DNA of 24,576 nucleotides from CAIKZY01 sp044345075 (lineage in GTDB: Bacteria; Actinomycetota; Actinomycetes; S36-B12): the NCBI GenBank assembly GCA_044345075.1, contig JBIJBU010000013.1, forward strand, positions 1 to 24,576, given 5' to 3'. How positions within the stretch are numbered: position 1 is the first letter of the stretch; the number at the start of each line of letters is the position of its first letter. The notes under the pieces are model-generated. The model was not told the DNA's origin and ran no database searches. It saw only the letters and a program-made list of their open reading frames with translations. Of this stretch, positions 1 to 8,064 are shown one piece after another. The position numbers and the translations under genes were made by a program.

Positions 1-357
1 CTGCGAATCGCTCCCACGGCTGCCTGTGCCTCACGGGCAGCTGCAGCAATTGCCCAGGAGTTGGAGTCCTCACACGAGGCGCCCGTGCGCATCGTCGGCG
101 TCAGCCACGAGGGGAATCGCATCGTTGTCACGTTGGCTATCACCATGGGTACAACCACGGAGATCACGACCGGTGCGCCTTCAGCCCGTCGTGCCGTGGG
201 CATGGTCGCACGTCTCATCGAGTCCCTGTCGGTCTACGACCCTTCCTTCACCGCCCTGCCAAATCCTGACTCGGTCGAAGCCCTCATCGGCTCGCGAGTC
301 GACGAGGAGCCTGAGGTGCTCGAACGCGCGATGTGTGTCCTCGCCGGGAAGGCCTGA
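1..357 (+). CDS. Hypothetical protein, 3' end only
   Basis: The reading frame is open from the first base to a TGA at 355-357 and gives 118 residues, so the gene begins upstream of the window. A TTG at 61 could serve as a start, but the frame stays open without a break above it. The visible part has an Ala-rich stretch, then alternating hydrophobic strands around VRIVGVSH and RIVVTLAI and a helical part around RRAVGMVARLIESL, which suggests a small alpha/beta domain. I recognise no family motif. The stop lies one base before the ATG of the sigma-like gene, so the two are probably co-transcribed and translationally coupled. The function is unknown. Confidence 0.6.
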   Translation: MRIAPTAACASRAAAAIAQELESSHEAPVRIVGVSHEGNRIVVTLAITMGTTTEITTGAPSARRAVGMVARLIESLSVYDPSFTALPNPDSVEALIGSRVDEEPEVLERAMCVLAGKA

Positions 358-358
358 G

Positions 359-1519
359 ATGTCTTCCGCAACCGTCTGCATCGACACTGAGCTCGAGATC
401 CCTGAGTCGAGTGAGCTGAACGACGACTCGATCGTTACCGCGACCCAACGTGTCGGTCACCGAATTCCTGACATGGTCGTTGGCAATCTCACGGAGCGTG
501 AGATTCTCGCCATGGCTCCCACGATGGTGTGCGATCGAATTCACTGGAGCACGCCGGAGCCCATGAGTCTCACTGCTCTGATTTCGGATCTCCCGTTCCA
601 AGCGCGCACTCGCGCGTGGAGTGACGGGCACAGTCGAATCTGGGTTGACGAAGGCCATGGGCAGCAGGCGCGTGAGTTCATCCGACAGTGGTGCGAAGAA
701 CGCGACATCGAATACATGAATATGCGTGTCGAATCAGCCGTTCCCTTTCGCGATGTTGGCTCAATCCCGAGAGACCTCTTCGCACAGCTCCTGCTCGCCA
801 CCACTGACTGGCTATACCCGCGCACGCATGCGATTCGCCGCAAGCTCGTCGCCGATCTCGAGCTCATCGATGATGACGACACTCACTCGCTGATGTACCT
901 ATTCATCTCCGATCATGCTGATCGTTTCGACTCCGACCGCGTCGGCAAGAACGGCACGTTGAACTTTGCATCATTCATGCTCGGCAAACTGCGCAAATGG
1001 CCGCAGGATGCCGCTCGTGCGGCTTGGGGTCGCACGCTGGTCGATGATCACATGCATATCAACCAGGCCATTGATGATTCCATCGCCACAATTCATCGTC
1101 GCCCTACTGAAGCAGAACTCGCAGCACGAATGAAGACGTCGGTGAGCGATCTCCGCAAGCGCGAGTGCGCAGTGGCCGAGATCTCGGGCATGCGCAACTA
1201 CGACTCGATCATCACCGGATCCATGGGCGAGGATTCTGAGGGCGTTGACACCGCAGACTCAGTAGACGTCGCTCTCGACAGCACCAGCTTCCAGGTCGAT
1301 GCCATGCTGACTAAGTCGATCATCGACTCCGTGATGTCCCCGACGGCTATGCGCGGAACCTCACCGGCCGACCCGATGGCACTCGCCGCCGTGTTTCTGA
1401 GTTTCTGGGGTGAGCTGAGCCGTCAGGAGTTAGCCGCCGAGCTCGGCGTGCTACCGAAGACAGCGGCAGCAGCTGTTCAACGAGTGATCGCGCAGGTCGG
1501 TGCAGCAGGAGTTCTGTGA
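359..1519 (+). CDS. Divergent sigma-70-like protein with long N-terminal extension
   Basis: The product is 386 residues. ATG at 359 is chosen because GGGAAGG (346-352) lies just upstream and it follows the preceding stop by one base; a longer frame from 26 would overlap that gene. Residues 1-175 match nothing I know. Residues 177-215 (DHADRFDSDR, NFASFMLGKLRKW) resemble sigma region 2, where FASY and RIRGAM motifs are usual. Residues 236-275 (HRRPTEAELAARMKTS) are a close match to the helix-turn-helix of region 3. Residues 338-378 (LSFWGELSRQELAAELGV) resemble region 4. It is probably a FliA/SigF-type factor or a degenerate relative. The stop overlaps the prepilin peptidase start as GTGA, suggesting linked expression. 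Region assignment is by eye; DNA-binding activity is inferred. Confidence 0.6.
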   Translation: MSSATVCIDTELEIPESSELNDDSIVTATQRVGHRIPDMVVGNLTEREILAMAPTMVCDRIHWSTPEPMSLTALISDLPFQARTRAWSDGHSRIWVDEGHGQQAREFIRQWCEERDIEYMNMRVESAVPFRDVGSIPRDLFAQLLLATTDWLYPRTHAIRRKLVADLELIDDDDTHSLMYLFISDHADRFDSDRVGKNGTLNFASFMLGKLRKWPQDAARAAWGRTLVDDHMHINQAIDDSIATIHRRPTEAELAARMKTSVSDLRKRECAVAEISGMRNYDSIITGSMGEDSEGVDTADSVDVALDSTSFQVDAMLTKSIIDSVMSPTAMRGTSPADPMALAAVFLSFWGELSRQELAAELGVLPKTAAAAVQRVIAQVGAAGVL

Positions 1520-2316
1520 TCGCCTTGCCGCTTCTTCTGATCGCCGTGCTTGCCCTCCTCGGGCTCGCGGTCGGATCGTTTCTGAATGTCGTGATCAGCC
1601 GGGTTCCCGATGGGGCACCGGTGATCCCGCCGCGGTCGACGTGCCCGCAGTGTGGGGCTGTGCTCGCCAATCGCGACAGCATCCCGGTGCTGAGCTGGCT
1701 ACTTTTGCGCGGAAGGTGCCGCAATTGCTCGTCCGCTATCTCGGTGCGTTATCCGATGGTCGAGGTCGTGACCGCAATCACCTGGGCGGGTCTCGCTGCA
1801 TACGCGATGACGTATGACACGCTCGGGCTACTTCCCCTCATGCTGTGCGCATCGGGAATCCTCATCAGCTTGTTCGTCATCGATCTCGGTCACAAGCGGC
1901 TCCCTGATCCTCTGACCTTCCTCATGTATCCAGTGGCGGTCATCGGACTAGCCATCGATGGTCTCGCCACTGGTAACTGGCCGATTGGCTCGGCGCTGCT
2001 GGGCGCCGCGATCTGGTTACTGCCCATCAGCGGCATCTGGGCTCTCTCCGGCGGTCGAGGCATGGGCATGGGAGACGTGAAGCTCGCACCGGTGCTTGGG
2101 CTCATCCTTGGCTGGGTCGGCGTGGGCTCTGCCGTGGTGGGACTGGTCAGCTGTTGGTTGATTGGGGGAGTCGTGGCAATCGTCCTCATGCTCATCGGTC
2201 GTGCTCGCTCAGGGACGGCGATTCCCTTCGGCCCCTTCCTCATTGGAGGCTTCGCGATCGGGATGTTGGCAGGAGCTGTCCTTTCAGACGCCTACATGGG
2301 CGCAGTCGGCTTCTAG
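1516..2316 (+). CDS. Prepilin peptidase (type IV leader peptidase, A24 family)
   Basis: The product is 266 residues, the usual size of a bifunctional PilD/GspO-type enzyme. These membrane aspartyl proteases cleave the leader of type IV pilin-like proteins at the inner face of the membrane and may N-methylate the new end. The N-terminal domain has the two CxxC pairs expected (C43/C46 and C68/C71). The catalytic aspartates are visible: D123 in VIDLGHKRLPD and D187 in the GMGD motif (184-187). About seven or eight hydrophobic segments are present. The GTG start at 1516 overlaps the stop of the sigma-like gene by four bases (GTGA), so translation is probably coupled. No pilin gene lies in the window; substrates must be elsewhere. 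Confidence 0.93.
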   Translation: MIALPLLLIAVLALLGLAVGSFLNVVISRVPDGAPVIPPRSTCPQCGAVLANRDSIPVLSWLLLRGRCRNCSSAISVRYPMVEVVTAITWAGLAAYAMTYDTLGLLPLMLCASGILISLFVIDLGHKRLPDPLTFLMYPVAVIGLAIDGLATGNWPIGSALLGAAIWLLPISGIWALSGGRGMGMGDVKLAPVLGLILGWVGVGSAVVGLVSCWLIGGVVAIVLMLIGRARSGTAIPFGPFLIGGFAIGMLAGAVLSDAYMGAVGF

Positions 2317-2386
2317 TCCGTGTGATTCGACATTCCGACCCCTTCTCAGCGCTATCGAGCCGATACATCTGCGGAGAGGAGGCGTC

Positions 2387-2830
2387 TTGCGGACATGGAT
2401 TGATATTGATGACCTCGGTCGTCAGTTCCTGACGCGGGTCGGCAGTGGCGTGGTGCTCTCGGTGACCCCGATCGGTGAGCTTGGCTCAGTGCGGTCGCTC
2501 AGCAATGTGGTTTATGACGACCGCCCTGCGTTGACCTCGGCAGCCTGGCATCGCATCGCCATCTTGATTGACGGAGCTGCAGGTTCTACCTCGGCCATTC
2601 GGTTCCGAGCTAGCGCGATCATCGCGACCGATGACCCGATGTACGAGACAGCCATGGATGCCATTCGGCATGAGGAACCGTGCGGGTTCACCATTGAGTG
2701 GCACCGGCACGAGTACATGCCAGCAGAACTATCGATTGACTCGCTTGATCTGGCTGTCGATGCACACGGCATCCTGGTCAGACTGGAGGACCAGCGGCCT
2801 ACTGCTCGTCGCGGTGCTTGGGCTCACTGA
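2387..2830 (+). CDS. Hypothetical protein, TTG start
   Basis: The product is 147 residues from a TTG at 2387, chosen because the strong Shine-Dalgarno sequence GAGAGGAGG (2374-2382) sits four bases upstream. The longer frame from 2162 would run inside the prepilin peptidase gene. The protein is soluble, with no signal peptide or membrane segment, and alternates strands (GVVLSVTPIG, IAILIDG, IRFRASAII) with acidic turns, so a beta-rich fold is likely. It may belong to the prepilin peptidase operon, whose stop is 70 bases upstream. Its last 32 bases overlap the 3' end of the convergent terC gene. I do not recognise the family. Confidence 0.6.
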   Translation: MRTWIDIDDLGRQFLTRVGSGVVLSVTPIGELGSVRSLSNVVYDDRPALTSAAWHRIAILIDGAAGSTSAIRFRASAIIATDDPMYETAMDAIRHEEPCGFTIEWHRHEYMPAELSIDSLDLAVDAHGILVRLEDQRPTARRGAWAH

Positions 2831-3791
2831 GTCGACCGGCATGCGCGACCGCATCGGGGTTGCGGCGGGAGCCGATCCACGAGGCCACGAAGGTGATGAT
2901 CAGGATCGAGCCGATCACTGCGAGACTCACATTTGTCGGGATGTGAGGAATGGACGAGTTGACGCCGTGAGCGAAGGTCAGCATCAGCTTGATACCGATG
3001 AAGACCAGGATGATCGACAGGCCCAGGGACAGGTAGATGAGCTTGTTGAGGAGTCCCTGGAGCAGGAAGTAGAGAGCTCGAAGGCCGAGCAATGCGAAGG
3101 CGTTGGCTGTGAAGACGATGTACGGCTCCTGGGTCACCCCGAAGGTTGCCGGAATCGAGTCGAGGGCGAAGAGCAGGTCGGTCGAACCGATGGCGATCAT
3201 CACCAGCAGCAGGGGTGTGGCCATGCGCTTGCCATTGATCTTCACGAATGACTTCGTACCGTGGTACTCGTCGGTGAAGGCGTACTTCTGACGGACCTTG
3301 CGCACGACGAAGTTGTCCGTTGGCTCTGGGTCCTCGTTTCGGTGGCGCGCTAGTTGGATGCCCGTGTAGATGAGTAGCACACCGAAGAGCACGAAGGTGA
3401 AGCTGAATGCCTCAAGGGCTGCCGCACCGATTGCGATGAAGATTGCCCGGAATACCAGGGCGAGCACGACGCCGATCAGCAGCACTCGCTGGTGAAGTTG
3501 AAGCGGAACGGCGAATTGCGTCAGGATGATGATGAAGATGAAGAGGTTGTCGACGGAGAGCGACTTCTCGACCAGGTAAGCGGCGAAGTACTCGCTGCCC
3601 GTCTGGGAGCCCTGCCAGATGAACATCGCGATGCCGAAGGCGACTGCGATGCCGACATAGAAGATCGACCACAGCATGGCCTCACGGAACTTCACCTCGT
3701 GGGGCTTGCGCGATACCGCGACGAAGTCCAGGGCAACTAGGGCGATGATGCCGACGATGGTGCCGATCCAGAGGGCAAGGGTGATATCCAC
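2799..3791 (-). CDS. TerC/Alx-family integral membrane protein (probable metal exporter)
   Basis: The product is 330 residues. TerC-family proteins are polytopic inner-membrane proteins; several members export manganese or calcium, and TerC itself is linked to tellurite resistance. The family signature EKSLSVDNLF is at residues 75-84, and the second conserved acidic membrane motif (DLLFALDSIPA) follows in the second half. Its acidic residues are thought to bind the metal. About seven to nine hydrophobic segments are visible, with a charged loop near residues 150-190. The GTG start at 3791 is fixed by an in-frame stop immediately upstream; the Shine-Dalgarno match is weak. The gene lies 54 bases after the HNH nuclease gene on the same strand. 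The exact ion is not visible from sequence. Confidence 0.92.
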   Translation of the reverse strand: MDITLALWIGTIVGIIALVALDFVAVSRKPHEVKFREAMLWSIFYVGIAVAFGIAMFIWQGSQTGSEYFAAYLVEKSLSVDNLFIFIIILTQFAVPLQLHQRVLLIGVVLALVFRAIFIAIGAAALEAFSFTFVLFGVLLIYTGIQLARHRNEDPEPTDNFVVRKVRQKYAFTDEYHGTKSFVKINGKRMATPLLLVMIAIGSTDLLFALDSIPATFGVTQEPYIVFTANAFALLGLRALYFLLQGLLNKLIYLSLGLSIILVFIGIKLMLTFAHGVNSSIPHIPTNVSLAVIGSILIITFVASWIGSRRNPDAVAHAGRLSEPKHRDEQ

Positions 3792-3830
3792 TCAATGATG
3801 ATGCAATACGGGTGGCCAGCCCGCACGTCG

Positions 3831-3854
3831 GCCCCCCTTAACTGGCTAGGGGGC
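3831..3854 (-). terminator. Possible weak hairpin between the nuclease gene and terC
   Basis: GCCCCC (3831-3836) and GGGGGC (3849-3854) form a six-pair GC stem around a 12-base loop that contains the nuclease stop codon. No T tract follows on the minus strand, so it could be an attenuator, a messenger-stabilising hairpin or nothing. Confidence 0.25.
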
Positions 3855-4805
3855 GACCGGTGCTAGGGCGAACCCATCGTCCGGGCACGCCGAGAGATCC
3901 TTGGTGATCGCCTGCTTCTCCGAGGGATCGACACTGAGCGACCATCGGTACTTCACGTCGATCCAGTCAAAAAGGTAGGTACACCAATAGCCCGTATTGG
4001 GTGGCATCCAGCGTGCGGGATCCCGATCTCCCTTAGAGCGGTTTGAGGATGCCGATACCGCGATGAGAGACCCCGTCCAGCCCAGATCATTGGCGAAAGC
4101 CTGACGTCGAGCAGGTGACCACGCCGCTGCGCCGGAAACCCACGCCTCCTTCAAAGGCACCATGTGATCAATGTCGAGGCGGCTCGCCACCTGCCAGGTA
4201 GTGGCGTCATAGGGAGAAAACCACTCGCCGGAGACCACGCGGCAGCCCTTGGCATTCACGGCGCTCGCATCGCGAATCAACACGACTTCCCGTGTGGAAC
4301 ATCCGTTAGGGGCCGTGACCCAGTGCCGGAACTTCGAGCGCGCATAGCCCGATGCCGTGGCCGGACGCACGGGAAGGGAGGCGAGAACGGCGAGGGCTGC
4401 CTCGCGCCCGCCGGAACCGAGAGTGGATGCAGCGGGATCAGTCGGGATCGTGGTGCTGTTTGCGCTCTCCAGCGGGTCGGGTGTGCTGGTCGAGTTATCC
4501 GCAGTCGCGCTGCCTGCTGAAGATCCTGAACTTGAATTCGAACCTGAGCCGATGACGGTGGCGCCGGCCGGCTTGGGCACACCCTTCTGGGCGACTCCGC
4601 CGTGATAGGAGCAGGTGCCCCGACCCTCAGAGGCTGTCCAGGTACCGTCGCGGCAGATACTGCCGGCGAAGGAGGGAGAAGCGGTTCCCACCGAGAAGAT
4701 CGCGAGGACCGTGATCGACAAGGCACACCAGACGAGTAGCTGCACGGTGATGTGTCGTCGAGCACTGTGAGTACGCGTGCGTTCTACCTGAATCCCGCTG
4801 CTCAT
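3846..4805 (-). CDS. Secreted HNH endonuclease (DUF3761 plus DUF1524/GmrSD-C-type domain)
   Basis: The product is 319 residues from ATG at 4805, with GGGGAG close upstream. A signal peptide or membrane anchor spans about 20-47. Residues 50-72 (CRDGTWTASEGRGTCSYHGG) resemble the small Cys-containing DUF3761 module. A Ser/Thr/Pro-rich linker (80-130) follows. The C-terminal half carries a DUF1524-type HNH nuclease: DIDHMVPLKEAW with likely general-base H214, then SNRSKGDRDPARWMPP from 254, with N255 and following residues as metal or phosphate ligands. Family members are extracellular or periplasmic DNases in actinobacteria; the role may be nutrient scavenging or competition. Module assignment is from motif memory. 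It follows the 764-residue gene by 53 bases on the same strand. Confidence 0.85.
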   Translation of the reverse strand: MSSGIQVERTRTHSARRHITVQLLVWCALSITVLAIFSVGTASPSFAGSICRDGTWTASEGRGTCSYHGGVAQKGVPKPAGATVIGSGSNSSSGSSAGSATADNSTSTPDPLESANSTTIPTDPAASTLGSGGREAALAVLASLPVRPATASGYARSKFRHWVTAPNGCSTREVVLIRDASAVNAKGCRVVSGEWFSPYDATTWQVASRLDIDHMVPLKEAWVSGAAAWSPARRQAFANDLGWTGSLIAVSASSNRSKGDRDPARWMPPNTGYWCTYLFDWIDVKYRWSLSVDPSEKQAITKDLSACPDDGFALAPVAP

Positions 4806-4813
4806 TTAGCTCC

Positions 4814-4831
4814 CCTGCTTCTTCGAGCAGG
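4814..4831 (-). other. Hairpin overlapping the nuclease ribosome-binding region
   Basis: CCTGCT (4814-4819) and AGCAGG (4826-4831) form a six-pair stem with a six-base loop. On the minus strand the second arm runs directly into GGGGAG, the ribosome-binding site of the HNH gene, so it could moderate translation or act as a weak intercistronic terminator. There is no T tract. Confidence 0.25.
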
Positions 4832-4858
4832 CTAGGCCATGGGCTGATGACGGATGTG

Positions 4859-7153
4859 TTAGCCGCGCAATCCGAGGGCGACTGCGATGACAAGCACCAC
4901 GATTCCGCCGACGCGGTACACGTTCGTCATTGCCGGTCGCATGTACCAGCGCACGTCACCCTCGCGTGGTTCACGAGCCGTGAGGCCGAGTAGAGCCAGC
5001 AGGAAGCCGGGCACGGCCATCCAGAGGAAGGACATCTGCGCGAACTCCGGTGAATCGCCTTGAACGCTCTTCACCGCTGACGTGACAATGAGGCCGATTA
5101 CCAGCATCACGGCAAACAAGGGAATGCCCTCGGGCAGGATCTGCCACAGTCGCGGTGAGTTCGGGAAGACGTGCGCGATAAGCGCAAGTAGCCCGGGGAG
5201 CATGAACAGCAACGCCGCGACCCACAGTTGCCAGACGTTGCCGACGAAAGCAGCGGCGATGAACAAGAACGCGCTGGTGCGTACGAGAGCCGAGATAACC
5301 TGCTGGGTAGTGCCTGGCTCGGCAGGGTTCGTGGCTGAGAGCGCACTCATGCGTGCGGGGACCCAGCGTGCGGCAGCCTCTTCGATGAGCACCTTTGCCA
5401 CCAGCGCTACGAGTGCCACGAGTCCGAACAGGCGTGCCTGATCAGCAATCGGGAAGTCAAGACCGCCGAGGTCGGGCAATGCCGAGATGATCGCGATGGT
5501 TGTCCACGCTCCGATGAGCGGAACGACGACGAGGTCGGTCAGGCGCTCCCATGCAGCAGCACTGCCGATGGCGCGCTTGCGTCGGATATCGCGGAAGCTG
5601 CTCGCAATGATGCCCGGGCCTGCGATGACCAGGCCGACACCGATCACACTGCGCACGCTCGAGGCATTGACCAGGCCGCCGGAGACTGCCACGACCACCG
5701 TGAACGACAATGCGCCGACCAGGCCGGCAAGTGCGTCGAAGACGCCGATCACCATGAGTGGCAGCAGGAACGCCGCAGCGGCCGGCTCGGCCAGACCCCC
5801 GACACTTGAGGCTGCGAAGATGCCGAGGAGCAGCGTGGTCAGCGGCAGCAGGAAGCTCAGGTTGCCCGTGAAGGCACGAAGCGGTGCCGCGTCGCTCACA
5901 ATGCGACTGAGCAGCGGGCTCACCCGCGGCAAAATCCCGCTGAATCCGGCAAGAGCCAGGCTCAGGCGCGCACCGCGGTGAGCATTCCATTCGTTCGCGT
6001 CATCAAGATCATCGGCGCGGGTGCGCACCGCGGTGTCGATTCCGCCACCACCTGGGCCGCCGCCACCTGGGCCACCAGAGCCGCTCAAGCCAGTTCCGTT
6101 GGCACTGCGGGTCGCGCCGACTGCTGCGCCGAGCCCCACGCCGGCAACCGTGAGGAGGGTCAATGCGGTGACTGACTTGGAGGCGACGAACTCCGGATCA
6201 TCGAGTGGGACGACAAGCGGATATGCCGGAACCATCGGATCAGCGGAGAACTCGGGTATGTCGAGTCCCTCTGTGCTCGCGTTTTCATTAATGCCGGCGA
6301 TAAGGCCGTCGGCGTCAATGACAATCTGCGTGGCGTTCTCGACCGGATTGCCATCGACGTCATAACCCTCGAACACGACGGTGTGAACGCCTTCGCCGAG
6401 GTCTGCCGGCAAGGTCGCCGACATGGACACTGTGCCGGTGTCGTCGGCTATTGCCTCACCCAGGGAACGTGCCTCGGAGAAGACCAACAGGAGCGCTCGC
6501 GACTGTGGCATGAGTCCCGATGCTGTGACGCTGATTGAGGTACCGGCTGCCTGGGCGCCGATTGTTCCGGCGATCTGAAGTGACACCGATGCATCAGATT
6601 CAACGCCCGAGTCGAGCTCGCCGTCCACCAGTTCGCCATCAACGAGCTCTTCGTCGAGGCCGGATTCTTCATCGGTCAGTTCTTCGTCGAGGCCGGATTC
6701 TTCATCGGTCAGTTCTTCGTCGAGGCCGGATTCTTCATCGGTCAGTTCTTCGTCGAGGCCGGCTTCTTCATCGGTCAGTTCTTCGTCGAGGCCGGTGTCC
6801 TCATCAGGAGCGATGTCCTCGTCGCTCTCGGTGCCTTCGGGAGCCGGTTCACCATCGGCGGGATCAGTGCTATCAGCAGGATCATCCGCGTTCGTCTCGG
6901 AGGAACCTGAGTCATTGGCGGTATCGGTGGTGTCAGAACCGGTCGGAGCTTCAGCCGCTGGAGTATCTGCTCCGGGCGCATCGGCGGTCTCGTCAGCGGG
7001 CTCGGAATCTTCGGCCACCACGCTCGCGTTGGCTGACGCTGACACAGCGACGGCGGCGACTGACCAGCCGGTCAGCAAGATGCCGGCGAGGGCCAGATGC
7101 GAAGCGCGTAAGGCGAGGGAACGACGGTCGGTGAGCCGAGCGGTTCGTGACAT
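4859..7153 (-). CDS. Large exported membrane protein with acidic repeats and polytopic C-terminal half
   Basis: The product is 764 residues from ATG at 7153, with AGAAGGA (7166-7160 on the minus strand) as ribosome-binding site. Segments in order: signal peptide (about 1-43); a strongly acidic Asp/Glu/Thr-rich stretch (45-190) containing four and a half copies of an 11-residue repeat GLDEELTDEES (120-172); a beta-rich Ig-like or adhesin-like domain (about 195-283); a membrane segment (about 327-348); a Gly/Pro-rich linker (351-372); and a C-terminal half (396-764) with roughly ten hydrophobic segments. The first half is probably outside the cell. I recognise no transporter or enzyme motif in the membrane half. 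The acidic tract could bind cations or act as a spacer; that is inference. Confidence 0.8.
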   Translation of the reverse strand: MSRTARLTDRRSLALRASHLALAGILLTGWSVAAVAVSASANASVVAEDSEPADETADAPGADTPAAEAPTGSDTTDTANDSGSSETNADDPADSTDPADGEPAPEGTESDEDIAPDEDTGLDEELTDEEAGLDEELTDEESGLDEELTDEESGLDEELTDEESGLDEELVDGELVDGELDSGVESDASVSLQIAGTIGAQAAGTSISVTASGLMPQSRALLLVFSEARSLGEAIADDTGTVSMSATLPADLGEGVHTVVFEGYDVDGNPVENATQIVIDADGLIAGINENASTEGLDIPEFSADPMVPAYPLVVPLDDPEFVASKSVTALTLLTVAGVGLGAAVGATRSANGTGLSGSGGPGGGGPGGGGIDTAVRTRADDLDDANEWNAHRGARLSLALAGFSGILPRVSPLLSRIVSDAAPLRAFTGNLSFLLPLTTLLLGIFAASSVGGLAEPAAAAFLLPLMVIGVFDALAGLVGALSFTVVVAVSGGLVNASSVRSVIGVGLVIAGPGIIASSFRDIRRKRAIGSAAAWERLTDLVVVPLIGAWTTIAIISALPDLGGLDFPIADQARLFGLVALVALVAKVLIEEAAARWVPARMSALSATNPAEPGTTQQVISALVRTSAFLFIAAAFVGNVWQLWVAALLFMLPGLLALIAHVFPNSPRLWQILPEGIPLFAVMLVIGLIVTSAVKSVQGDSPEFAQMSFLWMAVPGFLLALLGLTAREPREGDVRWYMRPAMTNVYRVGGIVVLVIAVALGLRG
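6649..6795 (-). repeat. 33-bp tandem repeat, about 4.5 copies, inside the 764-residue gene
   Basis: Units begin at 6649, 6682, 6715, 6748 and a partial one at 6781, exactly 33 bases apart. The copies are almost identical, differing by single bases such as GGATT versus GGCTT. Each unit encodes 11 acidic residues in frame. The near identity suggests recent expansion or ongoing homogenisation by slippage or recombination. Confidence 0.95.
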
Positions 7154-7348
7154 GCGTAGTCCTTCTGGCCGAGGTAGCAGACTTCTGCCGATAACGAAGG
7201 GTAGTGGCTCGCCTTTGCGGCTGAAGGAAACCTGCCGAATACCTCGCTGGGGCCGAGTTCACGTCGAGGTGCGCGTGTGCAGCGGCCCAATACGGTGGAT
7301 CGGCGGCCACAATGGGGTATCTCCGTCCGTCCTACCAAGGGATTTCGA

Positions 7349-7819
7349 ATGCGTAGTTCCATCAAGATCGCGGCCATCGCCGCGACAGCAGTACTCGCGA
7401 TTTCCGGTCTGAGCGCCTGCTCGTCGAGCAGCTCCAGCAGTGAGGCATCGGCCGCGCCCTCGGACTCCATGGTTGGTGGCATGACCGAGTGCACGGAGGC
7501 AGTCGTCTATGCGGCAGCTGACGAGGCGGCCAAGGCCCTGGGTGCCAGCAACGTTTTCACTCCTGATGCTCTTCAATGTGCCGACGGTTGGGCAGTAGTC
7601 ACCGGCATTCTCGGTGACGGTTCGACTGATCCGAACGCTCCGCAGGGTGCGCCGACGGCATTCATCTTCGAGGCTGAAGGCCAGTTCTGGATCCCCAAGG
7701 CAGCAGCAGATGTCTGCGGCACCGGCGACGGAGCGACCTACCCGGCCGACGCAATGATCCCTGAGGCATTGTTCGCCGCGGGCTGCTCGGCTGAACTTCC
7801 CGCTAAGACTATGTCGTAA
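7349..7819 (+). CDS. Small secreted lipoprotein with four conserved-looking cysteines
   Basis: The product is 156 residues from ATG at 7349, with AAGGGA (7337-7342) six bases upstream; the frame is open further up to 7277 but that part lacks a ribosome-binding site and would bury the signal peptide. A lipoprotein signal with lipobox LSAC ends at C24, followed by a serine-rich tether. The mature part has C48, C77, C123 and C146, enough for two disulfides, and reads as a compact alpha/beta domain (helix near 50-65, strands near 80-90 and 103-116). It is divergent from the 764-residue surface gene and may share a promoter region. The family is not recognised; function unknown. Confidence 0.82.
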   Translation: MRSSIKIAAIAATAVLAISGLSACSSSSSSSEASAAPSDSMVGGMTECTEAVVYAAADEAAKALGASNVFTPDALQCADGWAVVTGILGDGSTDPNAPQGAPTAFIFEAEGQFWIPKAAADVCGTGDGATYPADAMIPEALFAAGCSAELPAKTMS

Positions 7820-7911
7820 CGAAGCAGAAACGCCTTGCACGTGCGCGGCCCCTGTGTGAAGAAGTGCTCGTCACGCGAACGAATCGAACGGAGGGGTCGG
7901 GCGGATGCCTG

Positions 7912-7959
7912 GCCCCTTTGTCGTTTCCGGGCTCGCGCTGCGCGGTGCGCACAAGGGGC
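7912..7959. other. Long imperfect hairpin downstream of the lipoprotein gene
   Basis: GCCCCTTTGT (7912-7921) pairs with ACAAGGGGC (7951-7959) with one bulged T, enclosing a GC-rich 29-base interior that can itself fold (GCGC-rich). It lies 92 bases after the lipoprotein stop within a stretch (7820-8064) where I see no convincing gene. It could be a terminator without T tract, part of a small RNA, or an element remnant. Confidence 0.3.
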
Positions 7960-8064
7960 GCGTGAGCGTTGTCACACGTGTCTGGTCGCACGGGACGCAC
8001 TCCGTACGTACGATGAGTCACCGGCGTTCGCTCCTCACCCCCGTGGGGCGGGCGTCGGCCTATG

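Noticed and set aside
2568..3251. Plus-strand frame across the terC 3' half
   Set aside because: Very acidic, low-complexity antisense translation of a clear TerC gene.
3792..3845. Manganese (yybP-ykoY) riboswitch upstream of terC
   Set aside because: Only 54 bases separate terC from the upstream gene, too short for the aptamer, and no matching helices are seen.
6649..6795. CRISPR-like regular repeat
   Set aside because: Units are contiguous with no spacers and encode an in-frame 11-residue peptide repeat.
6535..7134. Plus-strand frame with Arg-rich repeats opposite the acidic repeats
   Set aside because: It is the antisense of the 33-bp repeat array; the minus-strand gene has signal peptide, ribosome-binding site and sensible domains.
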